The position numbers and the translations under genes were made by a program. A model generated the notes under the pieces. It ran no database searches. It was not told the origin of the DNA and saw nothing but the letters and a program-made list of their open reading frames with translations. Below, piece after piece: positions 1-9,800 of a stretch of 12,726 nt of DNA (position 1 is its first letter; each line of letters starts with the position of its first letter). This DNA is from Bacteroidales bacterium (lineage in GTDB: Bacteria; Bacteroidota; Bacteroidia; Bacteroidales; P3): the NCBI GenBank assembly GCA_017988355.1, contig JAGNRX010000013.1, forward strand, positions 1-12,726, written 5' to 3'.

Positions 1-2637
1 GTATGTTGATTGAACTAAAGTACCGTTTCGTTCAGGAACAACATTATGAGGCATTGCAATTGCTGGCTCAATACTTCTACCTTGTCCTGTTTTTCTACTT
101 GCAAGATATGTTATTTTTTGTCCATCAAACTTGGATGGATCAGTAGAACTAAATTGTTTAAAGTTATTATGTGCATAAGCAATAGCAACATAATAGTACT
201 TCTTATTATTAACAATTGTTTTATCATTAGTAGTAGCAAACTTATCTTCAGTTACTCTAAAAGTATGTTGAATTCCTCTATTTAGACCATCAACCATAAC
301 CTTTGGAACTAAATCTCCGATATTGTCATCTTTAAAGTAGTTTACAAGTTTAGAAATTGGTTGATTATTTTGAAGAGTGTCAAAATTCTTTATATCACAT
401 TGACCTACAAGTCTTGCTTTATCTTCGTCATAAATATCGGCTACTGAAACTGTATTATCTTTTAATTGGAAGATTTGATATCCTTCAAAATTATAGTATT
501 GATTGTATTTTGTAGTAAGTCTAATAGTATCAAAACTGTAAATATAAGGTAGATTACTTGCATCATAAAGAATTGTATCAACTCTTGCCATCTCATCATA
601 TTTAACAGGAATTGAAATATCAATTTTACTAAATGATTCATTTCTGTTATTTGAAGCAGGCGAATCATTAGTTAAGAAAAGAATTAATTCCCTATCTAAT
701 TCCTGAATTGTTAAATCTGGAGCATCAGGTCCTTCTAATAAGTTGAAACAGTTATCAAATAATGCTTGACATTTATCATCAATTTGTCTTAGTAATGTAA
801 CTGATGCATAAGGTCCGCCTGTAGCTGCTTGTGCAAAAGGAATACCAACAGTAATATAGTTGATAGCACCTGGTTTTAATTCAAAAGGTCCTGCAGATTG
901 CATAAAACGTCTGTCTCCAGAAGAGTTGTTAGAAGATTCTTCAGTCCATCCTCTTGTATCTGTAATATTAGGAACGATTCCTTTTGTTCCCCAATTCCAA
1001 ATGTCTGTTGTTCCAGGGAACATAAAGTCACAAGGTATATTTCCTGAAGTACCATCAGCACCAAAGGTCATAGTTACACCTGTTTTCCACATTCCTCGTA
1101 GATAGTTATAATAGTCTGTTGCTTTATCTGGCTCTCCTTTGGTTGAGTGTCCACTATTTTCATAATAAACAAATCTTCTCATTCCAAAACGTTCGTCATC
1201 AATAATACCATTTCCGAAGTTTACACCATTAATGTTTGCTCCGTTTGTGATTTTATCGTTTACATTATACCAATATTGAACAAATCTTTCTGCATCTGCA
1301 GTTATTTTTAAAGTATCTAAGATTTTTTGTCCACTACCGTTAAGGATGAATTCATTATTAGCATCTCTTTTTTGATACTGATCTTCATCTAACCAAGCAG
1401 CATGTGGTCCGTTTTTAACTAAGTCAATATATACTTTTGGATTATCTATTCCATCTGGATCTAAGTAAGGTCCTTGGAAGAAGTCAATACCAATTGCTGG
1501 AGGGTTTCCAGAATATGCTCCTGTTCCAGGGCCATCTGTTGATTTTCCATTATAACAGTATCCTAAACCTCTTTTAACATCACAACCTACAAAGTCATCA
1601 AATGAAAAACCTAAGTCTGGGTCAACCCATTGACTAAAATAAGTATTTTGAAGTGTAAAAGTTGAACGGTTTATGATTTCATAAGAATAGAAAGTCATAT
1701 TATTGATTTCATCATTCATACTAAAAGCAAAAGCTTGTGCACGAATTTCTAAACCGATTGGGTTTGCAGATTTTGATTCTGTGTGAGAGTTTCCTTTATC
1801 GTTGAACACCCACCATAGAGTTTCGTCTCCTTTAAGAACTTGGTCAACTAAGATTCCACCATGAACTGGTTGTCCACCTGTTCCAATAGAGTCTTCCATT
1901 GTTCTAATTGGATTGTATTTTTGACCACTTTGTTTTGCAACAACTGGACAAAGATCTCCATTAAAGTCATAGTAAGGATAGTCTCCTGCAGCAAAGTTAT
2001 AAATACCATCACCGTCAACATCCTTAAAAGGAGCTAAATATTTTGTTTGATTTAATTCTGCATAGTTTTCTGGATGTGCTGGCCAAGTTTTAATTGCTTC
2101 GGTAATTAAATTTTGATCAGTTGGTCCTCCTATGATTTGTCCTTGAGCATTCTTTTGACATCCTGCTACAAAAGCTTCAACTTCTGCTTTTGTGATACGG
2201 AAATGTTTATCCCATTTTTCACATACTGATTTGTTAACAGCAGCATTTTTGTCAACTGTTAATGGACCAGGCCAGAAATCATCTCCATCTTGTCCAAAAC
2301 GTAATGCAGCAACTCTTAATTGTTTGTTTTCGTCTTGTCCACCAATCCATAATGCAGCACAGAACATCGCAGTACTACTACCATCTTTTGGTACATAATA
2401 TCTTGCTGTGTTTCCGTCATACCACATATTACCACCAGTGTTAATACGCGCTCTAACATTATTAATACTTAATTCAGCAGAACCTTGAGCTCTTCTACAT
2501 CTCTCAACTCCAGCAGCGGCGTCCTTTGTCGAGGTTGCAGATTTTTTAACCGCACCTTGAAACTCTCTAGCAAAAACAGGGCTTTGCAAGCTAAGGTAGA
2601 TTAAAACTAACGTTGTTATTTTAAATATTTGTTTCAT
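1..2637 (-). CDS. Giant secreted protein, probable T9SS cargo; C-terminus beyond left edge
   Basis: The frame is open without a stop from an ATG at 2637 to the window edge (about 879 codons), so this is the N-terminal part of a larger protein. Residues 1-23 form a Sec signal peptide with likely cleavage after VFA. A conserved block follows at about 57-125, with NNVRARINTGGNMWYD, AMFCAALWIGG and FWPGPL. A calcium-loop-like DVDGDG lies at about 206-211, and an FN3-like region (YNFEGYQIFQLKD, then YYVAIAYAHN) at about 713-825. From memory, this architecture is typical of very long Bacteroidota surface proteins that end in a T9SS sorting domain. That domain would lie outside the window, so T9SS export is inferred. 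Eleven cysteines are visible, unlike the cysteine-free receptor upstream. The gene starts 30 bp after the receptor's stop with no promoter between, so co-transcription is likely. Substrate and activity are unknown; no catalytic motif was recognised. Confidence 0.9.
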   Translation of the reverse strand, partial: MKQIFKITTLVLIYLSLQSPVFAREFQGAVKKSATSTKDAAAGVERCRRAQGSAELSINNVRARINTGGNMWYDGNTARYYVPKDGSSTAMFCAALWIGGQDENKQLRVAALRFGQDGDDFWPGPLTVDKNAAVNKSVCEKWDKHFRITKAEVEAFVAGCQKNAQGQIIGGPTDQNLITEAIKTWPAHPENYAELNQTKYLAPFKDVDGDGIYNFAAGDYPYYDFNGDLCPVVAKQSGQKYNPIRTMEDSIGTGGQPVHGGILVDQVLKGDETLWWVFNDKGNSHTESKSANPIGLEIRAQAFAFSMNDEINNMTFYSYEIINRSTFTLQNTYFSQWVDPDLGFSFDDFVGCDVKRGLGYCYNGKSTDGPGTGAYSGNPPAIGIDFFQGPYLDPDGIDNPKVYIDLVKNGPHAAWLDEDQYQKRDANNEFILNGSGQKILDTLKITADAERFVQYWYNVNDKITNGANINGVNFGNGIIDDERFGMRRFVYYENSGHSTKGEPDKATDYYNYLRGMWKTGVTMTFGADGTSGNIPCDFMFPGTTDIWNWGTKGIVPNITDTRGWTEESSNNSSGDRRFMQSAGPFELKPGAINYITVGIPFAQAATGGPYASVTLLRQIDDKCQALFDNCFNLLEGPDAPDLTIQELDRELILFLTNDSPASNNRNESFSKIDISIPVKYDEMARVDTILYDASNLPYIYSFDTIRLTTKYNQYYNFEGYQIFQLKDNTVSVADIYDEDKARLVGQCDIKNFDTLQNNQPISKLVNYFKDDNIGDLVPKVMVDGLNRGIQHTFRVTEDKFATTNDKTIVNNKKYYYVAIAYAHNNFKQFSSTDPSKFDGQKITYLASRKTGQGRSIEPAIAMPHNVVPERNGTLVQSTY

Positions 2638-2667
2638 CTTTCAATAATTTTCTATCTAATCTAATAA

Positions 2668-5600
2668 TTAAAATGTGTAAGCTACTCCTAAATATACCAT
2701 TCTTGGTCTTTGATAGTTGTATTCAATATTGTTAAGATACATTGAATAGTAATCTCTGAAAGAATTTGGATCTAATTGGTTCGCAATAATTGTTTGTGTT
2801 TCTGGGTCAGTTAGGTAACCATTATCATCTGGGTCACCTGTAACTCCAAACACACTTGCAATATTTTTTGTATTTAATACATTATTTATTCTCGCAAAAA
2901 GATTTAATTGGGTCATCTTCTTTCCAACTTTAATATCATAAGATTTATCGATATTAAGGTCAATTCTAAATATCCAAGGAAGTCTTGCTCCATTGAAACT
3001 ACCAACTATTGATCTTTGTGTATTGCTAAAGTATTTTGTATATGGTCTTCCTGATTGAGCAACTCCTGTTAAGTTAACTCCAAAGTTTTGCAACCATTTT
3101 GTTATCTTCACACGTTCTTCACCAGATTGGTCTGTAACAATTCTTTTTGAAGTTGGTCCATTATATTTATCTCCTCCTTGGTAACGGAAGTCTAATTGTA
3201 ATTTAAACTCATGACGTCTATCATCACCAATAGGATATAACATCTTAATGTTTGGATAACCTGCTTGAATTAATGAAACAATTGTTGATTGTGGTAATCC
3301 TGTTGTTCCTTCAGCATATTGTAGAGTGTAGTTTGCGTTAAGACGTAAATTACTTGATCTCTTTAATTCGTATGTAACAGTAAGACCTTTTGTTGTTCTA
3401 AAGTCTTGGTTACCGTATGAATAGTATAATGATGTTGGGTCAGCTCCTACATATTGAACTAAAGCAATTAAATCTCTTGTTTCTTTATAGTATGCAGACA
3501 TAATTAATACTGAAGATCTTGATAATACTTGAGTAAATCCTAATTCGTAGTTAGTAATTTTCTCAGGTTTTAGGTTTGGATTTGTTAGGGTTTGACCTGA
3601 CTGTCTTTCCATAAATAGGTAATCAACATAATTAGCTTGCCATCCACCTTGAGGACGACGAGCAATCATATCATAAGAAGCCTTGAATTCTGATTTATCA
3701 CTCACTGGGAATGAAAAAGCGATACGTGGCATTACTATTACTTGTGGTTTATAGTCTTCAAAAGCATCAGTAGAGATTTGATATGGAAGACCTGTGTCAT
3801 TCAATTTACCTTTTCTAAAAGGAAGTGGTTGACCAGATGCTCCTGAAATATCAGTTGGGTTTGAAACAATTTCACCATTGGCATTATACCAAGTGTTTCC
3901 ATTTCTATATCCTCTGATGAAACCATCCCTACTTGCATCACTTGTTGTTGTGTTTCCACTTAAGCTATTAACATATACTACATAATCATCTCCAATACTT
4001 GAAGGACGATTAGGAATTTCTAATTCTCCTGCAGTGTAAGCAGAGTATAATAAGTAATTATCTTTTAATCCCATTTGGTTTCCGTCGAATCTATCAACAC
4101 GGAATCCAATATTGAAAATTAAATCTTTAAAGAAGAATTGGTCTTGAACATATCCAGCCATATACACTGGTTGCCATGCACCTAATGTCCTATTGGTTGG
4201 GTCAGAGAAGAAGTTTTGAAGGTTTTGTTTTCCTTTAACTGCATTACCTCTATGATCATAACCATAGTATGAAACTATTGAATTGTTTCCTCCATTATTA
4301 AATAATTCATCTGCTGAGAACATATCTAATGAGAAAGTTGAAGGGTCATAACTATCAATGTCTATAAATTCTGTTCCATTAACACTTAAACCTAATTTAT
4401 CTCTCAAAGCTCTATCAAAATAAGTTTGACTTGCTTGGTCGTAAGCTCTATTATAAGTTACATAAGGGATAGAACCAGAATTATCAATTATTGGATTTTC
4501 TAAATCACGATATAAGATATGAGAGTTTGCTTCTTGTTTCATAATTGTCCACAAAGAAGATGCTCCTAATGAATATGCACGATATGTTGATTGGTCATAT
4601 TGGAATCCAAATTCAAGAGAATGCTTTCCTATATCAGCAGAAACTTTAGCTGATAAGTAAACGTTTTGAGTTTCAGATTTTGAATAACCACTTGTTGGAT
4701 TTCCAACATTTGTCCATGAAAATGTAGTACTAGGGAACATTTGATATACACTACTTGGTCTATCACCATTGGTTAAACCTAAGTAAGATCTGATATAGTC
4801 ATAATTAATCAAAGAAGATCTAATTGATGAGAAGTTTGGATCATTATAAAGTTGCCAAGTATATCTTGAAAGATCTGGATTTATATCAGATGGTTTGAAA
4901 TCTACTTGATAGTCTAACCATCCATTATGTTCCATAACATCTTGCATAACTCCACCAATTTCCATTCTTGTTAGTGCGTATGTATTTCTTTTTAATGTAT
5001 TGAAAGTTCCAACATAACCATATTTGAATAGGTCATCACCATGACGTGGACTAACTGTTTCGTTAAATGATCTTTCATAAGAACCGTTCATATTAAAGAT
5101 TATATTCTTAATTGTTGAAGTTTCAGAAGGTGAAGAGAATTTTTGTGTAAAGTCTGCCATAATTTGGAAGCTATTACCTTTAGATTCTGAGTTATTAGCG
5201 TTATTTAATAGCATTGACGATCCAGAAGGATTCTTACCAATACTATTAACATACTCTCCATTAATTTGAAGAATACTATTATCAGAGAAACGAATATCTA
5301 ATCCGCCTTCTAAATAAATACCATTACTCCACATATTAGGCTTTCTTCCTACTTGTTCAAAGTCTGATAATCTTAGGAAAGATGCAGTGTTGTAAACAGC
5401 ACCTGAAGCTGGGTCAAGTGTTAAAGGATTTGCATCAAGAAAAGTTTGCTTGTCTCCTTTTAACATATAGAAATAACTGTCAGAAGGTCTGCTTAATGGG
5501 TCTTGAGTGTATGAATTGTATCCAGATAAACGGAATCCAATTATACTTTTCTCTATTCCATCAGAGGATTTCTTTGTGTACATAGGTCCTGACAAATAAA

Positions 5601-6348
5601 ATTCAACTCTATGAAATCCTCTTGTGTCAAAAGGTTCAGAGGTTTGATATCTAAGCATTCCACTAAATTTGTTTTCTGGTGGTCTTAGAGTAATATTTGT
5701 TGTTCCTCCGATAGACTCTCCGTAACGTGCTGGAGTTCCTCCAAGAATAACTTGAATTTCAGCAATAGCTTGTTTTGGAAGATTAACACTTCCTTTTTTT
5801 GCTACTCCATTAACATAAGTTACCATCCCTGACTCTCCACGAGCAGTTCCAGCACCTCCGTCAACGTCTGAAATACCACCAACTGTTGCAATAATTGCAT
5901 CAACAGTATTTGCGGCCATCTTATCAATGTCCTCATTGGTGATACGTTTTCCTGTTTCTGCTGTTCCAGATTCAAGAAGTGGAACAACATAGCCTGTAAT
6001 AACGACCTCTTCAATTGCAGTAGAAGAAGGTTCTAAGCCTAAGCTTCCTCCTGGTGAATAACCTGTCGCTGTTACACGAACACCTGTTTTCATTGCTTTT
6101 TTGTATCCAACAAAACTTGCAATGACATCATAATTTCCAGCGTTCAAAGGCTTAATTTGGTAGTTACCATCCAAATCTGTTTGAGCGCCTCCTTTTTGTT
6201 GACCTCCTTGTTCAACAATAACATTTACGAACGGCATTGGTTCGCCTGTCTTAGCATCGGTAATTGTACCCGTTAAAGTTCCTTGTGAGTACAAAATTAA
6301 ACTGGTTGTTAAAAACAAACCTAGAGTAAAGAATAATTTTCTCAACAT
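2668..6348 (-). CDS. TonB-dependent outer-membrane receptor with carboxypeptidase-regulatory-like domain
   Basis: This is an outer-membrane active transporter, or a receptor working with one, energised by TonB/ExbBD. Residues 1-21 are a signal peptide (MLRKLFFTLGLFL...). Residues 23-105 form a carboxypeptidase-regulatory-like beta-sandwich (GTLTGTITDAKTGEPMPFVNV, GNYQIKPL, FVGYKK). IEEVVITGY at 112-120 is the usual linker to the plug. The plug spans about 121-232 (VDAIIATVGGISDVDGG, VTYVNGV, IAEIQVILGGTPARYGESIGG). The rest is a beta-barrel, with the typical NPNLKPEKITNYELGF strand motif and a terminal aromatic (YLGVAYTF). At 1226 residues it is long for the FecA/FhuA type, suggesting large extracellular loops. 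No cysteine is present. No SusD-type lipoprotein follows; the next gene is instead the giant secreted protein, 30 bp downstream. The 44-bp gap upstream has no recognisable -7 element, so it is probably transcribed from the promoter before the 119-residue gene. The substrate cannot be predicted. Confidence 0.95.
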   Translation of the reverse strand: MLRKLFFTLGLFLTTSLILYSQGTLTGTITDAKTGEPMPFVNVIVEQGGQQKGGAQTDLDGNYQIKPLNAGNYDVIASFVGYKKAMKTGVRVTATGYSPGGSLGLEPSSTAIEEVVITGYVVPLLESGTAETGKRITNEDIDKMAANTVDAIIATVGGISDVDGGAGTARGESGMVTYVNGVAKKGSVNLPKQAIAEIQVILGGTPARYGESIGGTTNITLRPPENKFSGMLRYQTSEPFDTRGFHRVEFYLSGPMYTKKSSDGIEKSIIGFRLSGYNSYTQDPLSRPSDSYFYMLKGDKQTFLDANPLTLDPASGAVYNTASFLRLSDFEQVGRKPNMWSNGIYLEGGLDIRFSDNSILQINGEYVNSIGKNPSGSSMLLNNANNSESKGNSFQIMADFTQKFSSPSETSTIKNIIFNMNGSYERSFNETVSPRHGDDLFKYGYVGTFNTLKRNTYALTRMEIGGVMQDVMEHNGWLDYQVDFKPSDINPDLSRYTWQLYNDPNFSSIRSSLINYDYIRSYLGLTNGDRPSSVYQMFPSTTFSWTNVGNPTSGYSKSETQNVYLSAKVSADIGKHSLEFGFQYDQSTYRAYSLGASSLWTIMKQEANSHILYRDLENPIIDNSGSIPYVTYNRAYDQASQTYFDRALRDKLGLSVNGTEFIDIDSYDPSTFSLDMFSADELFNNGGNNSIVSYYGYDHRGNAVKGKQNLQNFFSDPTNRTLGAWQPVYMAGYVQDQFFFKDLIFNIGFRVDRFDGNQMGLKDNYLLYSAYTAGELEIPNRPSSIGDDYVVYVNSLSGNTTTSDASRDGFIRGYRNGNTWYNANGEIVSNPTDISGASGQPLPFRKGKLNDTGLPYQISTDAFEDYKPQVIVMPRIAFSFPVSDKSEFKASYDMIARRPQGGWQANYVDYLFMERQSGQTLTNPNLKPEKITNYELGFTQVLSRSSVLIMSAYYKETRDLIALVQYVGADPTSLYYSYGNQDFRTTKGLTVTYELKRSSNLRLNANYTLQYAEGTTGLPQSTIVSLIQAGYPNIKMLYPIGDDRRHEFKLQLDFRYQGGDKYNGPTSKRIVTDQSGEERVKITKWLQNFGVNLTGVAQSGRPYTKYFSNTQRSIVGSFNGARLPWIFRIDLNIDKSYDIKVGKKMTQLNLFARINNVLNTKNIASVFGVTGDPDDNGYLTDPETQTIIANQLDPNSFRDYYSMYLNNIEYNYQRPRMVYLGVAYTF

Positions 6349-6392
6349 ATTTCTTTTTTTATATTATTTATGTAAAGAATGAAATTTCATAT

Positions 6393-6752
6393 CTATATAC
6401 TTTTGTCAATGAAAGGGTTATTTAATATTGTTGAGTAAATAACTGCCTTTCTTAAATCAAATTCATCTTCTTCCTTTATTTCGAAACTATTTTGTTTATC
6501 TTCTATTATTTTTTTCTTAATAGTTGGTTCCGGCTTACTTTTCTCTTTAACCGGCTCGATATCTTTTTTTACAATATTTTGTCCTTCTATATCATTGAAA
6601 AACTCTCCAAAAATCTCTTCAAATAGGTTTTTCTTCTTCTTTTCTTCAAATATTGGTGGCGTAGAATCGCTTATTTGCTTACCCAAAGATGAAAATAATC
6701 TTTTGGATATCAATGCAAAAACTGCTATTCCTATTAAAACATATATACTCAT
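6393..6752 (-). CDS. Small single-pass membrane protein with conserved acidic/basic cytoplasmic tail
   Basis: This is a 119-residue protein of unknown function. Residues about 3-16 are a hydrophobic membrane segment (IYVLIGIAVFALIS), followed at once by KR. By the positive-inside rule the long tail therefore lies in the cytoplasm. Residues 36-95 are highly charged and low in complexity (EEKKKKNLFEEIFGEFF, then Lys/Glu/Pro-rich), probably disordered or partly coiled. The C-terminus FDLRKAVIYSTILNNPF (about 98-114) resembles a short tail motif I recall from small uncharacterised Bacteroidota proteins, where it reads roughly FDLRxAVIYSEILNRxY. It lies 81 bp after secDF and 44 bp before the TonB receptor. 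A well-formed promoter ends just upstream of its ATG, so it appears to lead the receptor/secreted-protein unit. A link to protein export or the envelope is inferred from position only. Confidence 0.82.
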   Translation of the reverse strand: MSIYVLIGIAVFALISKRLFSSLGKQISDSTPPIFEEKKKKNLFEEIFGEFFNDIEGQNIVKKDIEPVKEKSKPEPTIKKKIIEDKQNSFEIKEEDEFDLRKAVIYSTILNNPFIDKSI

Positions 6753-6772
6753 ATTGTCATATATTTAATCCA

Positions 6773-6803
6773 CAAATTTAGATAAAAAACTGATATAACC
6801 AAA
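6773..6803 (-). promoter_or_regulatory. Bacteroidota-type promoter TTTG-N19-TAAATTTG
   Basis: Read on the minus strand, TTTG (6803-6800) is followed by exactly 19 bases and then TAAATTTG (6780-6773). This matches the known Bacteroides -33/-7 consensus TTTG-N19-21-TAnnTTTG. The likely start of transcription is about 6768, giving a leader of roughly 15 nt before the ATG at 6752. It would drive the 119-residue gene and, by read-through, the TonB receptor and the giant secreted protein, separately from secDF. A 10-bp palindrome, AATACGTATT (6816-6825), lies 12 bp upstream of the -33 box and could be an operator or chance. Confidence 0.72.
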
Positions 6804-6833
6804 ATTAAAATACTAAATACGTATTATTAAGTC

Positions 6834-9800
6834 TTATTTTGTTTTAATCTTTAAAGCCTTTTTGTTATTTTGTTTTCTAATTAACAAATACGTGATTGGA
6901 TTTGAGATAAACAAAGTAGAGAATACTCCAGATGTTGTTCCAATAAGTAATGCAAATGCAAATCCTCTTAAAACATCACCTCCAAAAATTATTATAATTA
7001 ATAGAGATAAGAATACCGTACCTATAGTATTAACTGTTCTACTTAATGTTTGATTTAGTGAAAGGTTCATAATATCCCCAAATTCACGATTAGGATATAG
7101 TTTTACATTTTCACGTATTCTGTCAAAAATAACTACAGTGTCGTTAATTGAGAATCCAATTACTGTAAGTACAGCTGCGACAAAGTTCATATCGACATCC
7201 ATACTAAAGTTCAGCAATCCTCCAAGAACAGAGAACATTCCAATAGTAAACAATGCGTCAAATGCTAATGCTGTTATTGCTCCAAGACTGTATTGCCATT
7301 TTGTGAACCTAATTGCAATATAGATAAACATTGCTATCAATGAGAATATAACTGCAATTATAGCAGAAGTTTTGGTGTCATCAGCAATTGTTGGTCCAAC
7401 AACTTCTGAACTGATTATCCCAAGTGGAGATTTTAATGTTGATTGATATTGTTCAATACTTATAGTTTTATCCGCATAAAACTGTTTAGTACCGTTAAAT
7501 ATTTTTGCAACAACTTCTTTCTTAACATCTTCATTATCTTCTTTAACCTTGTAGTCTGTTGTTATTTTAACTTGATAGTTAGGTCCGAAAGTTTTCACCT
7601 CAGGAGATGATCCAAATTCCTTTTCAAGAGAAGTTCTGATCTCGTTTACATTAACATCTTTATCAAATCTAACGACATAAGTTCTTCCTCCTGTAAAGTC
7701 AATTCCATAATCTAATCCTTTAACAGCAATGAAACCTATTAATATGATAGCGATAGAACCGAAGATAATCAATTGTTTCTTTGAAGATTCAACAAATTTA
7801 TATTTTGGATCAACTAAGAAATTAGCCATTAGTTTATTTGAAAAACTAAGTCTATTCTTTAATGATTTAATAGTAAGCATCCATTCCATTGTTAGACGAG
7901 AAATGAATATACTTGTAAATAATGATGTTAAAATACCTATAGATAATGTTATTGCAAAGCCCATAACAGAACCTGCTCCAAAATAAGCTAAGATAATACC
8001 TGTTATTAATGTTGTAACGTTTCCGTCAATAATAGCAGAATATGATGCTTTGTATCCATCAGCTATTGCATTATTGATATTCTTTCCTAATCTCAACTCT
8101 TCTTTTATACGTTCGTTTATAATAACGTTAGCATCTACAGCCATTGCTAAAATCAACACAATACCAGCAATTCCTGATAATGTCAGAACAACTCCAATTG
8201 AAGCTAAAACTCCAAATAAGAAGAATAAGTTTACTATTAATGCAGTACAAGCTGCAATACCACCATAACTATAAAGGAATAGCATATAAGCAAATACTAT
8301 AGTTAATGATAAGATAAATGATATAAATCCAGCTCTAATTGATTCTTCCCCTAAAGATGGTCCAACAATTGATTCTTGAACAACTTTTGCAGGAGCTGTT
8401 AGCTTACCAGATTTTAAGATATTTGCTAAATCCTTTGCTTCTTCAATTGAGAAACTTCCAGATATCTCTGATCGACCTCCACTAATTTCACTATTTACCC
8501 TTGGTGCAGAATAAACAACATCATCCAAAACAATAGCAATGCTACTACCAATATGTGTCCCTGTAATCTTTCCCCAAGTCCTTGCTGCTTCTGCTTTCAT
8601 AGACATTGAAACCACAGGACGACCTTGTTGGTCAAAATCTTGACGAGCATCATCAATGACATCTCCATCTAAAAGAGCATTCTTTGCTTTATTAGTATAT
8701 TGTATTACGTATAATTCAAATTCGTTAGTTTTTGATATTGGTTGAGCACTCCAAAGGAACTTAACATCGGATGGAAGAACCTTTGCAGCTCTTTCAAGTT
8801 GGCGATTAATTTCTTTTTGAGCGGTTGCGGTTGCTGTTCCAACTACTGTCGGAGCTAAGTCTCCTCTGTTTAACCTTGTGAACAAATCCAATAACGGTCT
8901 CTTATTATTTAATAATGTATCTTTTTTAGCAACTGGCTTTTCTACATTATTAATTAGAGTATCTTCAACCAACGTTTCATCTTTCTCTTCACCTAAGTTT
9001 GATAAGAATTCATCAGCAGCTCCTAAAGATTGGAAAACCTTACCAGCATCACCTGCTAACCAAAATTCCAATTGTGCTGTTCCTTCCAACAATCTACTAA
9101 TACGTTGTGGGTCTGAAACCCCTGGCAATTCAATAAGAATTCTTTCTGAGGCTTCTAGTTTTTGTATTGTCATTTCAGAAACTCCGAACTTATCGATACG
9201 TTTAGTTAGAACTTGGAATGTTCTATCAAATGCATCTGTACATTCTTTTTTGATTGCAGAAAGAACTTCTGAATTTGTAGAGTTTGTTGTAATTCCACTT
9301 TCTTTTAATTTCACTCTGAAAAAAGCAGATAAATTTACTTTACTTGTTTTTTCTGTTTCATTAACGATCTCTTCGAAAGAAGTGTAAAAATTCTTTCCAC
9401 TAAGTTTTTGACGTTCGATTGATTGATCAACTAATTTCAAAAATGCAGGATCATTAGGGTTTGTTGCAAGATTTCTCACTACATCAACAGTAGAAACTTC
9501 CATCTTAACATTCATCCCTCCTTTTAAGTCAAGACCCATCCCAACTTCTCTTGCCTTACATTCTTTAAATGTGAAAGGACGCATCCAAAGAAAGTTATAA
9601 ACAGTCTTTTCAGAAATTGAGTCTAAATAATTCAATTCTCTTTCGTTAGAAATTGAGTCAAAAAGTTCTTGCTCTCTTAATACATCTCCATTTGCTAATG
9701 TTTTTGCTAAATTCTTAGCATAGCTATTTACTGCATATTCCTTAGCATCCCTTTCTACTTTTTTAGAAAAGTAGGTGAATGATAATTGATACAGACATAC

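Noticed and set aside
46..285. Plus-strand open frame of 79 codons near the left edge
   Set aside because: It lies opposite the continuous reading frame of the giant secreted protein and has a composition typical of an antisense shadow.
8878..9387. Plus-strand open frame of 169 codons opposite secDF
   Set aside because: It is antisense to a well-conserved SecD region, its translation is Ser/Asn-rich with no recognisable domain, and no promoter or leader is seen.
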